Both the position numbers and the translations under genes were made by a program. Below the pieces are notes generated by a model. It was not told the origin of the DNA, did no database searches, and worked only from the letters and a program-made list of their open reading frames with translations. Positions 32,047 to 41,785 of a stretch of DNA of 50,088 nucleotides are shown here, piece by piece (the stretch's first letter is position 1; every line of letters begins with the position of its first letter). The stretch comes from an uncultured Oscillospiraceae bacterium (GTDB lineage: Bacteria > Bacillota > Clostridia > Oscillospirales > Oscillospiraceae): assembly GCA_947628315.1 (NCBI GenBank), contig CANQZJ010000012.1, positions 1 through 50,088 of the forward strand, read 5' to 3'.

Positions 32047-34654
32047 GCAGTACAAGCTCGCCATCGAGATCGCCGGTAAGGTCGCAAGTTCCTTCAACAG
32101 CGCCGTCAGCAAGGCGCAGGGAACCCTCTCCAAACTGGGGAACGCCGTGGGCACAATCGGAAAAGCGGCGGCGGTGGCAATCAGAGCCGCAACCACCGCC
32201 GCCGTGGCCTTTGCAAAATCCTCCATCGACGCGGGAATGCAGTTCGACAAGGGCATGGCCCAGGTCGCCGCCACCATGGGTACCACCGTAGACCAGATCG
32301 GGGATCTCCGCAAGTTCGCCATGGACATGGGCGCAAAGACCGCCTTCTCTGCAACGCAGGCGGCAGAGGCCCTCAATTACATGGCGCTGGCCGGGTACGA
32401 TGCCCAAACCAGCATGGCCATGCTGCCGAACGTCCTGAACCTGGCAGCCGCAGGCGGGATGGAGCTTCAACTGGCCTCGGATATGATCACGGACGCACAA
32501 TCCGCCCTGGGGCTCTCCCTGGAGCAGACCACCACCATGGTCGATCAGATGGCCAAAGCATCCAGCATGACGAACACCAGCGTGTCACAGCTGGGCGATG
32601 CAATCCTCACCGTCGGCGGAACCGCCCAGTACATGGCCGGAGGAACAGCGGAGCTGAACTCCGTCCTCGGCGTTCTGGCGGACAACGGCATCAAGGGCAG
32701 CGAGGGCGGTACCCACCTGAGAAACATCCTGCTCAAGCTGGCCTCCCCCACGAAGGACGCTACCGGGCTTTTGAACAGGCTCGGCGTCCAGATTTTCGAT
32801 GCCGAAGGGAATATGCGGAGCTTTGCTGAGATCTTCCCGGAGCTCAATGCTGCCATGAGCACCCTGACCGATCAGGAACGCCTCGACGCGATGGCTACCC
32901 TGTTTAATTCCCGTGACATTGCGTCCGCAACCGCGCTCCTTTCCACAAGCGCAGACCGATGGTCGGAGCTGGGGGATGCCCTCGGAGACTGCGCCGGATC
33001 CGCAGAACAGATGGCCAACACTCAGCTGGATAACCTGGCCGGAGACGTTACCCTGTTCAAGTCGGCCCTGGAAGGAGCACAGATCACCCTCTCAGACCAA
33101 CTGACCCCCACCCTGCGAGAGTTTACGCAATTCGGTACCAGGGCGGTGTCCTCCCTTTCGGACGCATTCAGAGAGGGCGGGCTCTCCGGCGCGATGGCCG
33201 CTCTGGGCGGCGTTTTGAGCGAAGGGCTGAACATGATCATCGAGGCCCTGCCCTCCATGATCGACGCTGGAATGCAGCTCCTGGGCGCACTGGGACAGGG
33301 CCTGCTGGACAACCTCCCCGCCATCACAGACGCGGCGCTTCAGGTGTGCACGATGCTGGTTCAGGGCATCATTTCCGCCCTGCCCAGCGTAACCACAGCC
33401 GCCGTAGACCTCGCCACCACGCTGGCGGGCGGACTATCCAGCGCCCTGCCGGATTTGGTGCCCACGATCATCGACGCAATCCTGGACTTCATCGAATCGC
33501 TGACGAACCCGGAGACAGCCGCAGCACTCGTGCAAGCGGCCACCGACATCATGGTCGGGCTCGGCAAAGGACTGATCGCGGCAGCGCCCAGGCTCCTCGA
33601 AGCCGTCCCCACCATCATCGGGAACATTGCCAATGCGCTGGTCGAATCCGTCCCCATCCTCCTGGCTGGCCTCGGAGAGATGTTCGGGCAACCCGGAATT
33701 TTTGACGGCCTGCTCCAGATCGCCCAGACCATCGTCCCGGTCATCCAACAGATTTTCGCGGAGGCGGGCCCGCTCATTTCCGGGATTTTGAGCAACATAG
33801 GCACAGCGGTCTCCACCGTGGCCGGTATCATTTCGAGCGCAATTCAGGCCGCCATGCCCGTGATCCAAGTCCTGGTCGACATCTTCATGCAGATTGCAAG
33901 CGTGGTCATTCCCGCCGTCCTCGCCGGATTTCAGGCATTCAGCGCCGGGATCAGCGCCGCGATTTCCGGCGTCCAGACCATCTTCCAGGGCATCATCGAT
34001 TTCATCACCGGCGTGTTCACCGGCAACTGGCAGCAGGCATGGCAAGGCGTCTGCGACATTTTCTCTGGGATTTTCCAGGCCCTGGGCGGCCTGATCAAAG
34101 CGCCGATTAACGCCGTGATCGCTTTGGTCAACAGAGCGATCTCCGGCATCAACAGCTTGGGCATCACCATCCCCGACTGGGTGCCGTTCATCGGAGGAAA
34201 GAGCTTCAAGCTCAACGTCCCGCAGATCCCCATGCTGGCCAAGGGCGGCATCGTGGACAACCCCACGCTCCTGGAAGCAGGCGAAGCCGGGACAGAGGCC
34301 ATCGTTCCCCTGTCCGAACTCTGGAGCCAGATGCAAGGGATGATCTCGGAATCCATCGGTGGGCTCACCGACCGGGTGGCAGCCCTCGCGCAAAAGATGG
34401 AGGACGCACAGGTCGGACAGGCCGCGTTCCCGCTGCCGGAGCTCATCGGAGGGCTGGCCAGCGGAATCGGCGGAGACGGCGGAGCACCGGGAGAAAGCGG
34501 CCCGATTTACCAGATCACCTACAACCCGGAGTACCACATCGACGGCGGAGGCCCCGTCAGGGATGAGCTGGTCGAGGCGGAGCGCATCTCGCAGGCCGAA
34601 TTCGACCGCAAGATGTCCCAGTGGATAAAGGACAACAGCAGAAAGAGGTTCTGA
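32024..34654 (+). CDS. Tape measure protein
   Basis: This 876-residue protein starts at TTG 32024, with AGGAGG ten bases upstream. It has a TP901-type tape-measure core (GMQFDKGMAQVAATMGTT, FSATQAAEALNYMALAGYDA). A long hydrophobic helical middle (residues about 390-680) has many membrane-helix-like stretches. The C-terminus has GGIVDNPTLLEAGEAGTEAI, a motif common at tape-measure ends. Length sets tail length; 876 residues suggests a tail near 130 nm by the usual 0.15 nm per residue (inference). Confidence 0.92.
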   Translation: MAGASGNKQYKLAIEIAGKVASSFNSAVSKAQGTLSKLGNAVGTIGKAAAVAIRAATTAAVAFAKSSIDAGMQFDKGMAQVAATMGTTVDQIGDLRKFAMDMGAKTAFSATQAAEALNYMALAGYDAQTSMAMLPNVLNLAAAGGMELQLASDMITDAQSALGLSLEQTTTMVDQMAKASSMTNTSVSQLGDAILTVGGTAQYMAGGTAELNSVLGVLADNGIKGSEGGTHLRNILLKLASPTKDATGLLNRLGVQIFDAEGNMRSFAEIFPELNAAMSTLTDQERLDAMATLFNSRDIASATALLSTSADRWSELGDALGDCAGSAEQMANTQLDNLAGDVTLFKSALEGAQITLSDQLTPTLREFTQFGTRAVSSLSDAFREGGLSGAMAALGGVLSEGLNMIIEALPSMIDAGMQLLGALGQGLLDNLPAITDAALQVCTMLVQGIISALPSVTTAAVDLATTLAGGLSSALPDLVPTIIDAILDFIESLTNPETAAALVQAATDIMVGLGKGLIAAAPRLLEAVPTIIGNIANALVESVPILLAGLGEMFGQPGIFDGLLQIAQTIVPVIQQIFAEAGPLISGILSNIGTAVSTVAGIISSAIQAAMPVIQVLVDIFMQIASVVIPAVLAGFQAFSAGISAAISGVQTIFQGIIDFITGVFTGNWQQAWQGVCDIFSGIFQALGGLIKAPINAVIALVNRAISGINSLGITIPDWVPFIGGKSFKLNVPQIPMLAKGGIVDNPTLLEAGEAGTEAIVPLSELWSQMQGMISESIGGLTDRVAALAQKMEDAQVGQAAFPLPELIGGLASGIGGDGGAPGESGPIYQITYNPEYHIDGGGPVRDELVEAERISQAEFDRKMSQWIKDNSRKRF

Positions 34655-34657
34655 CCC

Positions 34658-34867
34658 ATGGACACGATCACCACCACCCAGGGCGATACCTGGGACACCA
34701 TCGCAAAGCGCATCTATGGGGACGAAAGGAAAGCCCAGGCCCTCATGGAGTGCAGGGACAACATCCGCCTGCTGGACACTCAGGTATTCCCCGGCGGCGT
34801 CCGCGTGGCCACACCGGCGCTGCCGGAGGACACCCCAGCGTTTGACCTCCCGGATTGGAGGCGATGA
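34658..34867 (+). CDS. Tail protein X, LysM-like
   Basis: This 69-residue protein has TTTQGDTWDTIAKRIYGDER and LLDTQVFPGGVRVATPALPE, the single LysM-like fold of P2 gpX proteins that helps build the baseplate-tail hub. The order tape measure, X, D is that of P2-like phages. Confidence 0.88.
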   Translation: MDTITTTQGDTWDTIAKRIYGDERKAQALMECRDNIRLLDTQVFPGGVRVATPALPEDTPAFDLPDWRR

Positions 34868-34870
34868 GGC

Positions 34871-35902
34871 ATGGAGCCACGCTCGGCAACCGTGGCGCTG
34901 ACCTATAACGATGTCAGCGCCACTGCCTCCATCACCCCCACGCTGGGATCCTTCAGCTACACAGACGTGGCCAGCGGGAGCAGCGACAGTATCAGCGTGG
35001 AGCTGACTGACAAAGAGCGGCGCTGGATCGGGCCATGGTTCCCCGAAAAGGGGGACACGCTGAAGCCCATCATTCAGACCCGGAACTGGGACGGCGAAGG
35101 GGACAACAGAAACTTCCCCTGCGGAACCTTCCAGGTGGATGATTTCGGCTTCAGCGGGGGCCCGCCCATCAAACTGAGCCTGCAGGGGCTGGCCATCCCG
35201 TCGGATAGCAGCTTCAAAACCACGGAGCGGACAATCACCTACGAGGACGCAACCCTGAAGGAGATCGGGCAGGAAATCGCAGGGCGGGCCGGGATCTCGC
35301 TCGTTTACGAGGCGGACACCGTCAGCATCAAGCGGGTGGAGCAAACAAACCAGACCGACTGCGATTTTTACAATAAGCTGGTCACCCAATACGGCTTCGT
35401 CCTTAAGATCTACGACAATAAGCTGGTGGTTTTTTCGGAGGCCACCTACGAGGGGAAGGCCGTGAAGCTGACCCTGACAGAGACCGACCTCGACCCCGGC
35501 TGGTCATGGGACACCGCCCTGCTGGGCACCTACACCGGCATCAAGTACCAGTACACCAACGCCGATAAGAACAAGACCTTCACTGTGGAGGCCGGGGGCG
35601 GCAAGCGCATCAAAACCAGCAACACCGCCGCCGACAACCTGGCCGAAGCGATCTCCATCGCCCTGGCGGAGCTGAACGAAGCCAACAAGGGCACCACCAC
35701 CATGAGCGCCACCATCAAGGCCGTGCCCGGACTGATCGCCAGTGACTGCGTGGAGATCAAGGGCCTGGGCAAAATCGACGGGAAGTATTACATCGAGAAG
35801 ATCACCCACAACATCGGGGACGGGTACAAGATGAACCTGGAAATGCGCCGGGTGGAAAAGCGGTTCACTTCGGTGACCGTCGCAAAGCAGAGCTCCAAGT
35901 AG
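34871..35902 (+). CDS. Baseplate hub / late control protein D-like
   Basis: This 343-residue protein has SYTDVASGSSDSISVELTDK near the start, FPCGTFQVDDFGFSGGPPIK, and LKEIGQEIAGRAGISLVYEA, a conserved part of the gpD/gp27-like hub fold. AEAISIALAELNEANKG and EIKGLGKIDGKYYIEKITHN near the end are also typical. It forms the hub on which the spike sits. Confidence 0.88.
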   Translation: MEPRSATVALTYNDVSATASITPTLGSFSYTDVASGSSDSISVELTDKERRWIGPWFPEKGDTLKPIIQTRNWDGEGDNRNFPCGTFQVDDFGFSGGPPIKLSLQGLAIPSDSSFKTTERTITYEDATLKEIGQEIAGRAGISLVYEADTVSIKRVEQTNQTDCDFYNKLVTQYGFVLKIYDNKLVVFSEATYEGKAVKLTLTETDLDPGWSWDTALLGTYTGIKYQYTNADKNKTFTVEAGGGKRIKTSNTAADNLAEAISIALAELNEANKGTTTMSATIKAVPGLIASDCVEIKGLGKIDGKYYIEKITHNIGDGYKMNLEMRRVEKRFTSVTVAKQSSK

Positions 35903-35920
35903 CCGGAGAGGGGGAGACAC

Positions 35921-36424
35921 ATGGATAAGCAGCTGCTCCGGGTGGGCCGGATCTCCAGCTTCAACTACCCGGACGGAACCGCCAGAGTCACCTACGGGGA
36001 CAAGGACGGAGAAACGACCCCGGAGCTCCCCTTCCTGGCCTGGGAGTATTGGATGCCGAAGATCGGAGACCAGGTGCTGGTGGGCCACCTTTCCAACGGC
36101 ACCAGCAGAGCGGTCATCCTCGGCCCCATCTGGTACGAGGGCCACCGGCCCTACAATGGCCGGGAGGGGCTCTACCGGCAAGAGTACACCAATACCATCG
36201 GCGGGGATGCCGCTGAGTATGACGGCAAGACCGCAGCCCTCACCATCAAGGCCGGGGGATGCACCATCGTCCTGAAGGACGGGCAGGTCTCGGTGGAGGC
36301 CCCCGCCGGAGTGACGGTCAGCACCACCGTAACAGCGGCCACAGAGGTGACGGCGGCGGGCATCAGCCTGACGAAGCACACCCACACCGGCGACAGCGGC
36401 GGGAGCACCAGCCCGCCCCATTGA
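35921..36424 (+). CDS. Baseplate spike protein gpV-like
   Basis: This 167-residue protein has an OB-fold start (LRVGRISSFNYPDGTARVTY), then PKIGDQVLVGHLSNGTSRAV, and a repetitive beta-helix-like tail (VSVEAPAGVTVSTTVTAA) ending in THTGDSGGSTSPPH. The His-containing tip recalls metal-binding spike tips. It punctures the host surface on contraction. Confidence 0.88.
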   Translation: MDKQLLRVGRISSFNYPDGTARVTYGDKDGETTPELPFLAWEYWMPKIGDQVLVGHLSNGTSRAVILGPIWYEGHRPYNGREGLYRQEYTNTIGGDAAEYDGKTAALTIKAGGCTIVLKDGQVSVEAPAGVTVSTTVTAATEVTAAGISLTKHTHTGDSGGSTSPPH

Positions 36425-36436
36425 TAGGAGGGAGCC

Positions 36437-36832
36437 ATGGCAATCGGAAACTGGGGATCCAGAATCATCTTCCGGGTGAGCGAACAGGAAGCCCTGCTCC
36501 TTCAGAACCTGACACGCACGGTCGGCGCGGAGTGGGCGAAGCACAGCCGGATGGGCCTCAAAGACCAATCCGAGTTCATCCGCCCAAGCCTTCAGCAAGC
36601 AAACTTCACGATGGTGATGGATGCCACCCTCGGCGTCCGCCCCAGGGACATGATCGAGCTGCTGGAGGAAGCAACGGAGACCGGCGAGGTCAATCCTCTG
36701 GTCATCGGTGGCCGGAGGGTAGGCCGTTACCAATGGAAGATCAACAATCAAAGCGAAACCTGGAACACCATCCTGGACGGGGGCCAGCTTCTGCGGGCTT
36801 CGGTCACGGTGTCCATGGAAGAATACCTGTGA
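36437..36832 (+). CDS. Phage tail protein GpU-like
   Basis: This 131-residue protein starts at ATG 36437 after GGAGGG. WGSRIIFRVSEQEALLLQNL and DMIELLEEATETGEVNPLVI, with GRYQWKINNQSETWNTIL, look like the P2 GpU family. It is placed among baseplate genes. GpU proteins are implicated in tail completion. Confidence 0.7.
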   Translation: MAIGNWGSRIIFRVSEQEALLLQNLTRTVGAEWAKHSRMGLKDQSEFIRPSLQQANFTMVMDATLGVRPRDMIELLEEATETGEVNPLVIGGRRVGRYQWKINNQSETWNTILDGGQLLRASVTVSMEEYL

Positions 36833-36847
36833 GGGGAGGAACCGGCG

Positions 36848-37156
36848 GTGGAGATCGCAAGCATTCAGGTGGCATTTGAATATGGCACCGGGGATAACGC
36901 CTTGGATCGAGAGATCGTCCGCAACTGCGAGATGATCATGAGCACACCAAAGGGTTCCTCCCCCCTTTTTCGTGATTTCGGAATCGAAACGTCCATGCTC
37001 GACAGACCGCTGGACGTGGCGCAAAACCTCTTCGCGGTGTCCGTCATGGAGGCCATAGAGAAGTGGGAGCCACGGGCCAGGGTGACGCGGGCAACCCTCA
37101 CCCCGGATAAAGACGGGAAAATCAATGCAAAGGCGGTGATCGTCCGTGCCCAGTGA
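36848..37156 (+). CDS. Baseplate wedge protein gp25/gpW-like
   Basis: This 102-residue protein starts at GTG 36848, behind GGGGAGGAAC. IVRNCEMIMSTPKGSSPLFR, DFGIETSMLDRP and AIEKWEPRARVTRATLTPDK are the standard signature of gp25-like wedge proteins. It joins sheath to baseplate. Confidence 0.9.
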   Translation: MEIASIQVAFEYGTGDNALDREIVRNCEMIMSTPKGSSPLFRDFGIETSMLDRPLDVAQNLFAVSVMEAIEKWEPRARVTRATLTPDKDGKINAKAVIVRAQ

Positions 37157-38303
37157 GACCCTGAAGCCGCTGGCAGATTTGCCGGACGTGTCTTTTATTG
37201 ACAACGACACCATCGAGGCGATGACCCAACGCCTGGTGACCAACTATGAGCGCCGGTATCGAGAGATCACCGGCCAGGAAGTGAGCCTGGGGATGGCTGA
37301 CCCCATGCGGATCGCCCTCTATTCCGTGGCCCTCGATTTTTACCAGGTGGAACAATTTGTAGACCGGGCCGGGAAGCAAGACCTCCTGAAGTACAGCTAC
37401 GGGGAGTTTTTGGACAACCTCGCCGCCAACCGAAGCGTGAACCGCAGAGATGCAACGGCGGCCAGCACGTCCCTCAAATTCACCGCCTCGGAGGTGAAGG
37501 ACTACGCCCTGCCCATCCCGGCTGGGATCCGCGTGACCAACGGCAGCGGGATCTATTTTCAGACCGCTGAGTACGCGGAGATCGCCCCCGGAGACGAAAG
37601 CGTGGAGGTCGAAGCCGTCTGCACCGTCGTGGGAGCGGCGGGAAACGACTTCCTGGCGGGGCAGATCAATATCCTGGTAGACCCCCTCCCCTACATCCAG
37701 AGCGTGGAGAACACCAGCACATCGGCAGGCGGCGGGGAACAGGAAAGCGATGAGAGCCTCGCAGAGCGTGTCTACCTGGCCCCGTCCAGCTACAGCACCG
37801 CAGGCCCAGCCGATGCCTACGTTTACTGGGCTAAGACCTTCAACCCCAACATCGGATCCGCAAAGTCCACAAGCCCGGAGCCCGGAAAGGTCGACGTGTA
37901 CGTCGTCATGGCGGACGGGACGCTGCCGGAGGATGAGATGCTCCGCCAGCTGACCGATTTTCTTTCCGCAGACACCATCCGCCCCATGACCGACTACGTC
38001 ACCGCCAAAAAGCCGGAGACCGTAGACTTTGAAATCAACCTGACCTATTACATCAATCGCAGCGACCGGGCAAAGGCGGTCACCATCCAAGAGGCGGTGG
38101 ACAAGGCCATCGCGGAGTTCACCGAATGGCAGACCACCGAAATCGGCAGGGACATCAACCCGGATGAGCTGGTGAAGCGCATCAAGTCCGCAGGGGCGAA
38201 GCGGGTGGAGCTGACCTCCCCCGCCTTCAGCACCGTGGCCGAAACACAGGTGGCGCACTGCACCGGCAAGACGGTGAACAACGGGGGGCTGGAGGATGAC
38301 TAA
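37146..38303 (+). CDS. Baseplate assembly protein J-like
   Basis: This 385-residue protein starts at GTG 37146, overlapping the wedge gene. It shows IALYSVALDFYQVEQFVDRA, SVEVEAVCTVVGAAGNDFLA, and SYSTAGPADAYVYWAKTFNP with VYVVMADGTLPEDEMLR. All are hallmarks of gpJ/gp47-like baseplate wedge proteins. It overlaps the gpI gene by 8 bp. Confidence 0.92.
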   Translation: MPSETLKPLADLPDVSFIDNDTIEAMTQRLVTNYERRYREITGQEVSLGMADPMRIALYSVALDFYQVEQFVDRAGKQDLLKYSYGEFLDNLAANRSVNRRDATAASTSLKFTASEVKDYALPIPAGIRVTNGSGIYFQTAEYAEIAPGDESVEVEAVCTVVGAAGNDFLAGQINILVDPLPYIQSVENTSTSAGGGEQESDESLAERVYLAPSSYSTAGPADAYVYWAKTFNPNIGSAKSTSPEPGKVDVYVVMADGTLPEDEMLRQLTDFLSADTIRPMTDYVTAKKPETVDFEINLTYYINRSDRAKAVTIQEAVDKAIAEFTEWQTTEIGRDINPDELVKRIKSAGAKRVELTSPAFSTVAETQVAHCTGKTVNNGGLEDD

Positions 38304-39033
38304 GCTCTACGACGGCCAGATCACAGACCTGCTTCGGAACAACCCCCTCCAGTACAGCCCGGAGGTGGAGGCCCTGGCCTACGCCGTGCGGGCGGAGAAG
38401 CAGAGGATCATGGACGAAGCGGTGCAGACCCTCACCATGTCCATGGTCGAAACGCTGCCGGAGAACATCCTCGACGTGCTGGCCGTGGAGCTGAGAACCC
38501 CGGCATACGATGAGACCTACCCCATCGAAACGAAGCGGGCCCTCATCAAAGGCACCCCGTCCTTTTACGCGCACCTGGGAACGCCCTGGGCGGTCAACTG
38601 GGTAATCCGAACCATCTTCGGGAACGGGCACATCACAGACTGGTACCAGTATGGGGGCAAGGCCCACCACTTCCGGGTGAGCGCCCTGAACGACGGAACC
38701 TTCGAGACGCTGGAGGGGCTGACCGCCTTTTTGCGGATCGTCGCCTCGATCAAGCGCCTGTCCAGCTGGCTGGACGGCATCACCGTTGACACCGAAATGG
38801 GCGAACAGCCCATCCGCATCGGCGGACTGATGGCCATTCAGACCAAAATGCCCCTGCCGGAAATTACTCAGATCACCATGTTCGGGGCCAGCGTTGAGAT
38901 GGGCACCCACATGGCCCTCACGCCCAGGGTCGCCGTGCCGGAGATCCCGGACGAAATCACCCTCGAAACCACAAGCCGGGTGGGCCTGCACATGGCGGTG
39001 ACCACTACCATCCGCCTGCCCGAAATCCCATAA
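38296..39033 (+). CDS. Tail protein I-like
   Basis: This 245-residue protein has the P2 gpI pattern: LLRNNPLQYSPEVEALAYAV, ENILDVLAVELRTPAYDETY and TPSFYAHLGTPWAVNWVIRT. The C-terminal 60 residues form two similar beta units (EITQITMFGASVEMGTHMAL; EITLETTSRVGLHMAVTTTI), a probable fiber docking site. Confidence 0.9.
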   Translation: MTKLYDGQITDLLRNNPLQYSPEVEALAYAVRAEKQRIMDEAVQTLTMSMVETLPENILDVLAVELRTPAYDETYPIETKRALIKGTPSFYAHLGTPWAVNWVIRTIFGNGHITDWYQYGGKAHHFRVSALNDGTFETLEGLTAFLRIVASIKRLSSWLDGITVDTEMGEQPIRIGGLMAIQTKMPLPEITQITMFGASVEMGTHMALTPRVAVPEIPDEITLETTSRVGLHMAVTTTIRLPEIP

Positions 39034-39047
39034 GGAGGACGAACACC

Positions 39048-39854
39048 ATGGAATACGGATTTAAACCCACCACCAACGGACGTGCCCTCATCGCCGCCTG
39101 CGGGGCTTTGGAGAAACCCCTGAAGCTGACAAAGGTCTGCTTCGGCAGCGGCCTGGTGCGGGACGGTACCAACCTGGCGGATCAACACGAGCTGGTCAGC
39201 TACGTCGCGGACGGGGAGATCGGAGAGCGGACGCACGAAAACGACCGCCTCTATCTCTCTGTCCAGTACGACAACAGCAAGCACCCCGATCAAGGGGCCT
39301 TCAACCTGGCGGAGTTCATTATCTACGCGGAGCACCCGGAGACGCAGACGGAGACCGATGTGGCCTACGCCACCCTGGGCGATTACCAGCAGCCCGTCCC
39401 GGCCTACACCCCGGAGATCCCGGCAAGCGTGTTTGCCTTCCCCATGGTGCTGGTGGTGGCGGATGACATCAAGGTGGTCATTTCCGCCGCACCCGGAACG
39501 GTGACGCACAACGATCTCCAGCAGCTGCTCAACGAAGGGATCATCGGGATCTCCAAACAGGACATCACCATCCCCACGGAGGGCTGGGAGAATGACCCCA
39601 TGGGAGCGGAGGACGGCCCCGGCAGCGACTACCCCCAGCAGCTGGACATCGAGCTGGAGAGCGTCACCTCCCGCATGACCCCCATCCTGACGGTTCACCC
39701 GGAGTCCCTGGCTGACGCGGAGGGCATCTGCCCCACCTGTCAGACCCTGGACGGGAAGCTCCGGCTTTTTGCAAAGGCGGCCCCCAAAGCAGAACTGAAA
39801 GCCACCCTGGCCCTGGTGGGCGGCTCCGGCAGAATCGAATTCACCACCGAATAA
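39048..39854 (+). CDS. Tail-collar fiber protein
   Basis: This 268-residue protein has a phage tail-collar fiber N-terminal domain at about 1-150: TTNGRALIAACGALEKPLKL, FGSGLV and FNLAEFIIYAEHPETQTETD. The C-terminal third (VTSRMTPILTVHPESLADAE) is short for a fiber shaft and probably carries the next protein or a receptor-binding tip. It is preceded by AAGGAGG. Confidence 0.85.
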   Translation: MEYGFKPTTNGRALIAACGALEKPLKLTKVCFGSGLVRDGTNLADQHELVSYVADGEIGERTHENDRLYLSVQYDNSKHPDQGAFNLAEFIIYAEHPETQTETDVAYATLGDYQQPVPAYTPEIPASVFAFPMVLVVADDIKVVISAAPGTVTHNDLQQLLNEGIIGISKQDITIPTEGWENDPMGAEDGPGSDYPQQLDIELESVTSRMTPILTVHPESLADAEGICPTCQTLDGKLRLFAKAAPKAELKATLALVGGSGRIEFTTE

Positions 39855-39869
39855 GGAGGAAACAGAACT

Positions 39870-41696
39870 ATGGGATTCGGCCCCGTAAACACCCCCAGCT
39901 CCGGCGGAAGCGGAGAGGAACTGGAGGCCGTCCGCAAGCTCGCACAAGGGGCAGCGGACACAGCAGGCTCCGCTAAGAACGATGCAGAGAGGGCACAGCA
40001 GACCGCCGATGCCGCCCTGCAGGCCGCAAATGCGGCGGGAACCGCCGCCGCCGGAGCGCAAAAGACAGCCGACCAGGCGCTGGAGGCGGCGAACGCCGCC
40101 GGAAGTCTGGCCCAGACCGCAAAGGACACCGCCGACAAGGCCCTGGAGACCGCCAACGGCGCAAAGAGCACAGCGGACTCCGCCCTGCAGGCGGCACAGA
40201 CCGCCCAGCAGACCGCAGATGCCGCCGCCGCGTCCATCAAGAAGCTGACGAACACGATCAGCACCACCCCCAGCCAGAACGGCACCCTCACCTACAACGG
40301 CGATACCCAGTCCCCCAGCTGGAACAGCTACGACCCGGAGCAGCTGACGCTGGGCGGCGTCACAGAGGGCACCAACGCCGGGGAGTACCAGGCCACCTTC
40401 ACCCCGAAAGAGGAATACACCTGGGCGGACGGCACCCAGGATGAGAGGCAGGTCACCTGGGTGATCAAGCGCAAGACCGTCCCCCTGCCCACGCAGAAGG
40501 ACAGCCTGACCTACTCCGGGGAGGCCCAGTCGCCCACCTGGAACGACTACAGCGCCGGGGAGCTTGACCTGGACGGGAACACCTCGGAGACCAACGCAGG
40601 CACCTACCAGGCCACCTTCACCCCGAAGTCGAACTACCAGTGGAGTGACGGCACCTTCGCCGCCCGGAACGCCTCCTGGAGCATCGCAAAGGCCCAGGGC
40701 ACCCTGAGCCTGACCCCGTCCCAGCTGACGCTGGACATTTCCGCCCTGAGTAAGGACTTCACCGTCAACCGGGCCGGAGACGGAAAGATCACCATCCAGG
40801 TGGACAACGGAGCCGTGGCCGATGCGACCCTGGCCGGGACGAAGGTCACCGTCAAAGGCAAGACGAAGGGCAGCGCAAAGGTGACCGTCTCGGTCGCCGC
40901 CGGGACGAACCACACCGCTCCCCCGAACGCCATCTGCACCGTCAACGTCACCCTGCCCAGCAAGACCCTGGCGGACAATGACCCGGCCACCATCCAGGCC
41001 GCAGGAAAGGCCGGAACCGGGGCCACATATTGGGCGGTGGGCGATAAAATCCCCATCAAGGTCAACGGTACCTTCGGAGGGCTGACCTACAACGATACCG
41101 TCTACGCCTTCATCCTTGGCTTCAACCACAACCAGAGCGTGGAGGGCAACGGGATAGACTTCCAATTCGGAAAAACGGCGGACGGGAAAGACATCGCCTT
41201 CGTCCAGCAGTACGGCAGCACCGGCGTCGGCTTCTGCATGAACACCACCAACACCAACAGCGGCGGGTGGGCGACCAGCCACATGAACACGGTGATCTGC
41301 CCCGCCTTCCTCAAGGCCCTGCCGTCCAACTGGCAGAGCGCCATCAAGGAATGCACCAAGTACAGCGACAACACCGGGAACAACGGCGACACCGCCAGCA
41401 AGGTCACCGCCAGCACACAGAAGATCTTCCTCCTGGCGGAGTTTGAGGTGCAGGGCCAAAAGACCTACGCCAACAGCGCCGAACAGACCTATCAGAAGCA
41501 GTACGCCTACTACGCGAACGGCAACAGCAAGGTGAAGAACCAGCACACCAATACAGGCTCCGCCTGCGCTTGGTGGCTGCGTTCGGTCTCTGCGACCAAC
41601 ACGGCGAACTTCTGCATTGTGGGCACTGGCGGGAGCGCGAACGCCAACAGCGCCTACGCTTCGGGTGGCTTTGCGCCGGGCTTTAAGTGTGCCTAA
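39870..41696 (+). CDS. DGR target 1: variable tail fiber / receptor-binding protein
   Basis: This 608-residue protein starts at ATG 39870. Residues about 10-130 form an Ala-rich coiled-coil shaft (QKTADQALEAANAAGSLAQT). Two related beta repeats follow (LTYNGDTQSPSWNSY...NAGEYQATFTPK; LTYSGEAQSPTWNDY...NAGTYQATFTPK), then a third Ig-like unit. The C-terminal about 240 residues are a DUF6273-like domain ending WWLRSVSATNTANFCIV...GFAPGF. VR1 encodes residues about 563-605. It is the last tail gene, next to the DGR machinery, and is the expected host-binding protein. Confidence 0.92.
   Translation: MGFGPVNTPSSGGSGEELEAVRKLAQGAADTAGSAKNDAERAQQTADAALQAANAAGTAAAGAQKTADQALEAANAAGSLAQTAKDTADKALETANGAKSTADSALQAAQTAQQTADAAAASIKKLTNTISTTPSQNGTLTYNGDTQSPSWNSYDPEQLTLGGVTEGTNAGEYQATFTPKEEYTWADGTQDERQVTWVIKRKTVPLPTQKDSLTYSGEAQSPTWNDYSAGELDLDGNTSETNAGTYQATFTPKSNYQWSDGTFAARNASWSIAKAQGTLSLTPSQLTLDISALSKDFTVNRAGDGKITIQVDNGAVADATLAGTKVTVKGKTKGSAKVTVSVAAGTNHTAPPNAICTVNVTLPSKTLADNDPATIQAAGKAGTGATYWAVGDKIPIKVNGTFGGLTYNDTVYAFILGFNHNQSVEGNGIDFQFGKTADGKDIAFVQQYGSTGVGFCMNTTNTNSGGWATSHMNTVICPAFLKALPSNWQSAIKECTKYSDNTGNNGDTASKVTASTQKIFLLAEFEVQGQKTYANSAEQTYQKQYAYYANGNSKVKNQHTNTGSACAWWLRSVSATNTANFCIVGTGGSANANSAYASGGFAPGFKCA
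41556..41685 (+). repeat. DGR variable repeat VR1
   Basis: These 130 bp align without gaps to the template at 42381-42510. I count 16 differences, all at template adenines, most in AAT/AAC codons (AAT to GCT, AAT to TCT, AAC to GGC, AAC to GCC, AAT to GGT). The flanking sequence diverges sharply on both sides. Confidence 0.93.
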
Positions 41697-41722
41697 TCCA
41701 ATAATCAAAAACCAAGTGGAGC

Positions 41723-41744
41723 GGTGGGGGCGAAAGCCCCCGCC
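41723..41744 (+). promoter_or_regulatory. GAAA-loop hairpin downstream of VR1
   Basis: GGGGGC pairs with GCCCCC around a GAAA loop (41726-41741), extended by three more pairs, one of them a wobble, to about 9 bp. It lies 37 bp past VR1, mirroring the hairpin after VR2. Likely a DGR homing element. Confidence 0.75.
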
Positions 41745-41785
41745 AGCGAAACGCCGACCTCCACCGGGGAAAGAGAGATGGAACC

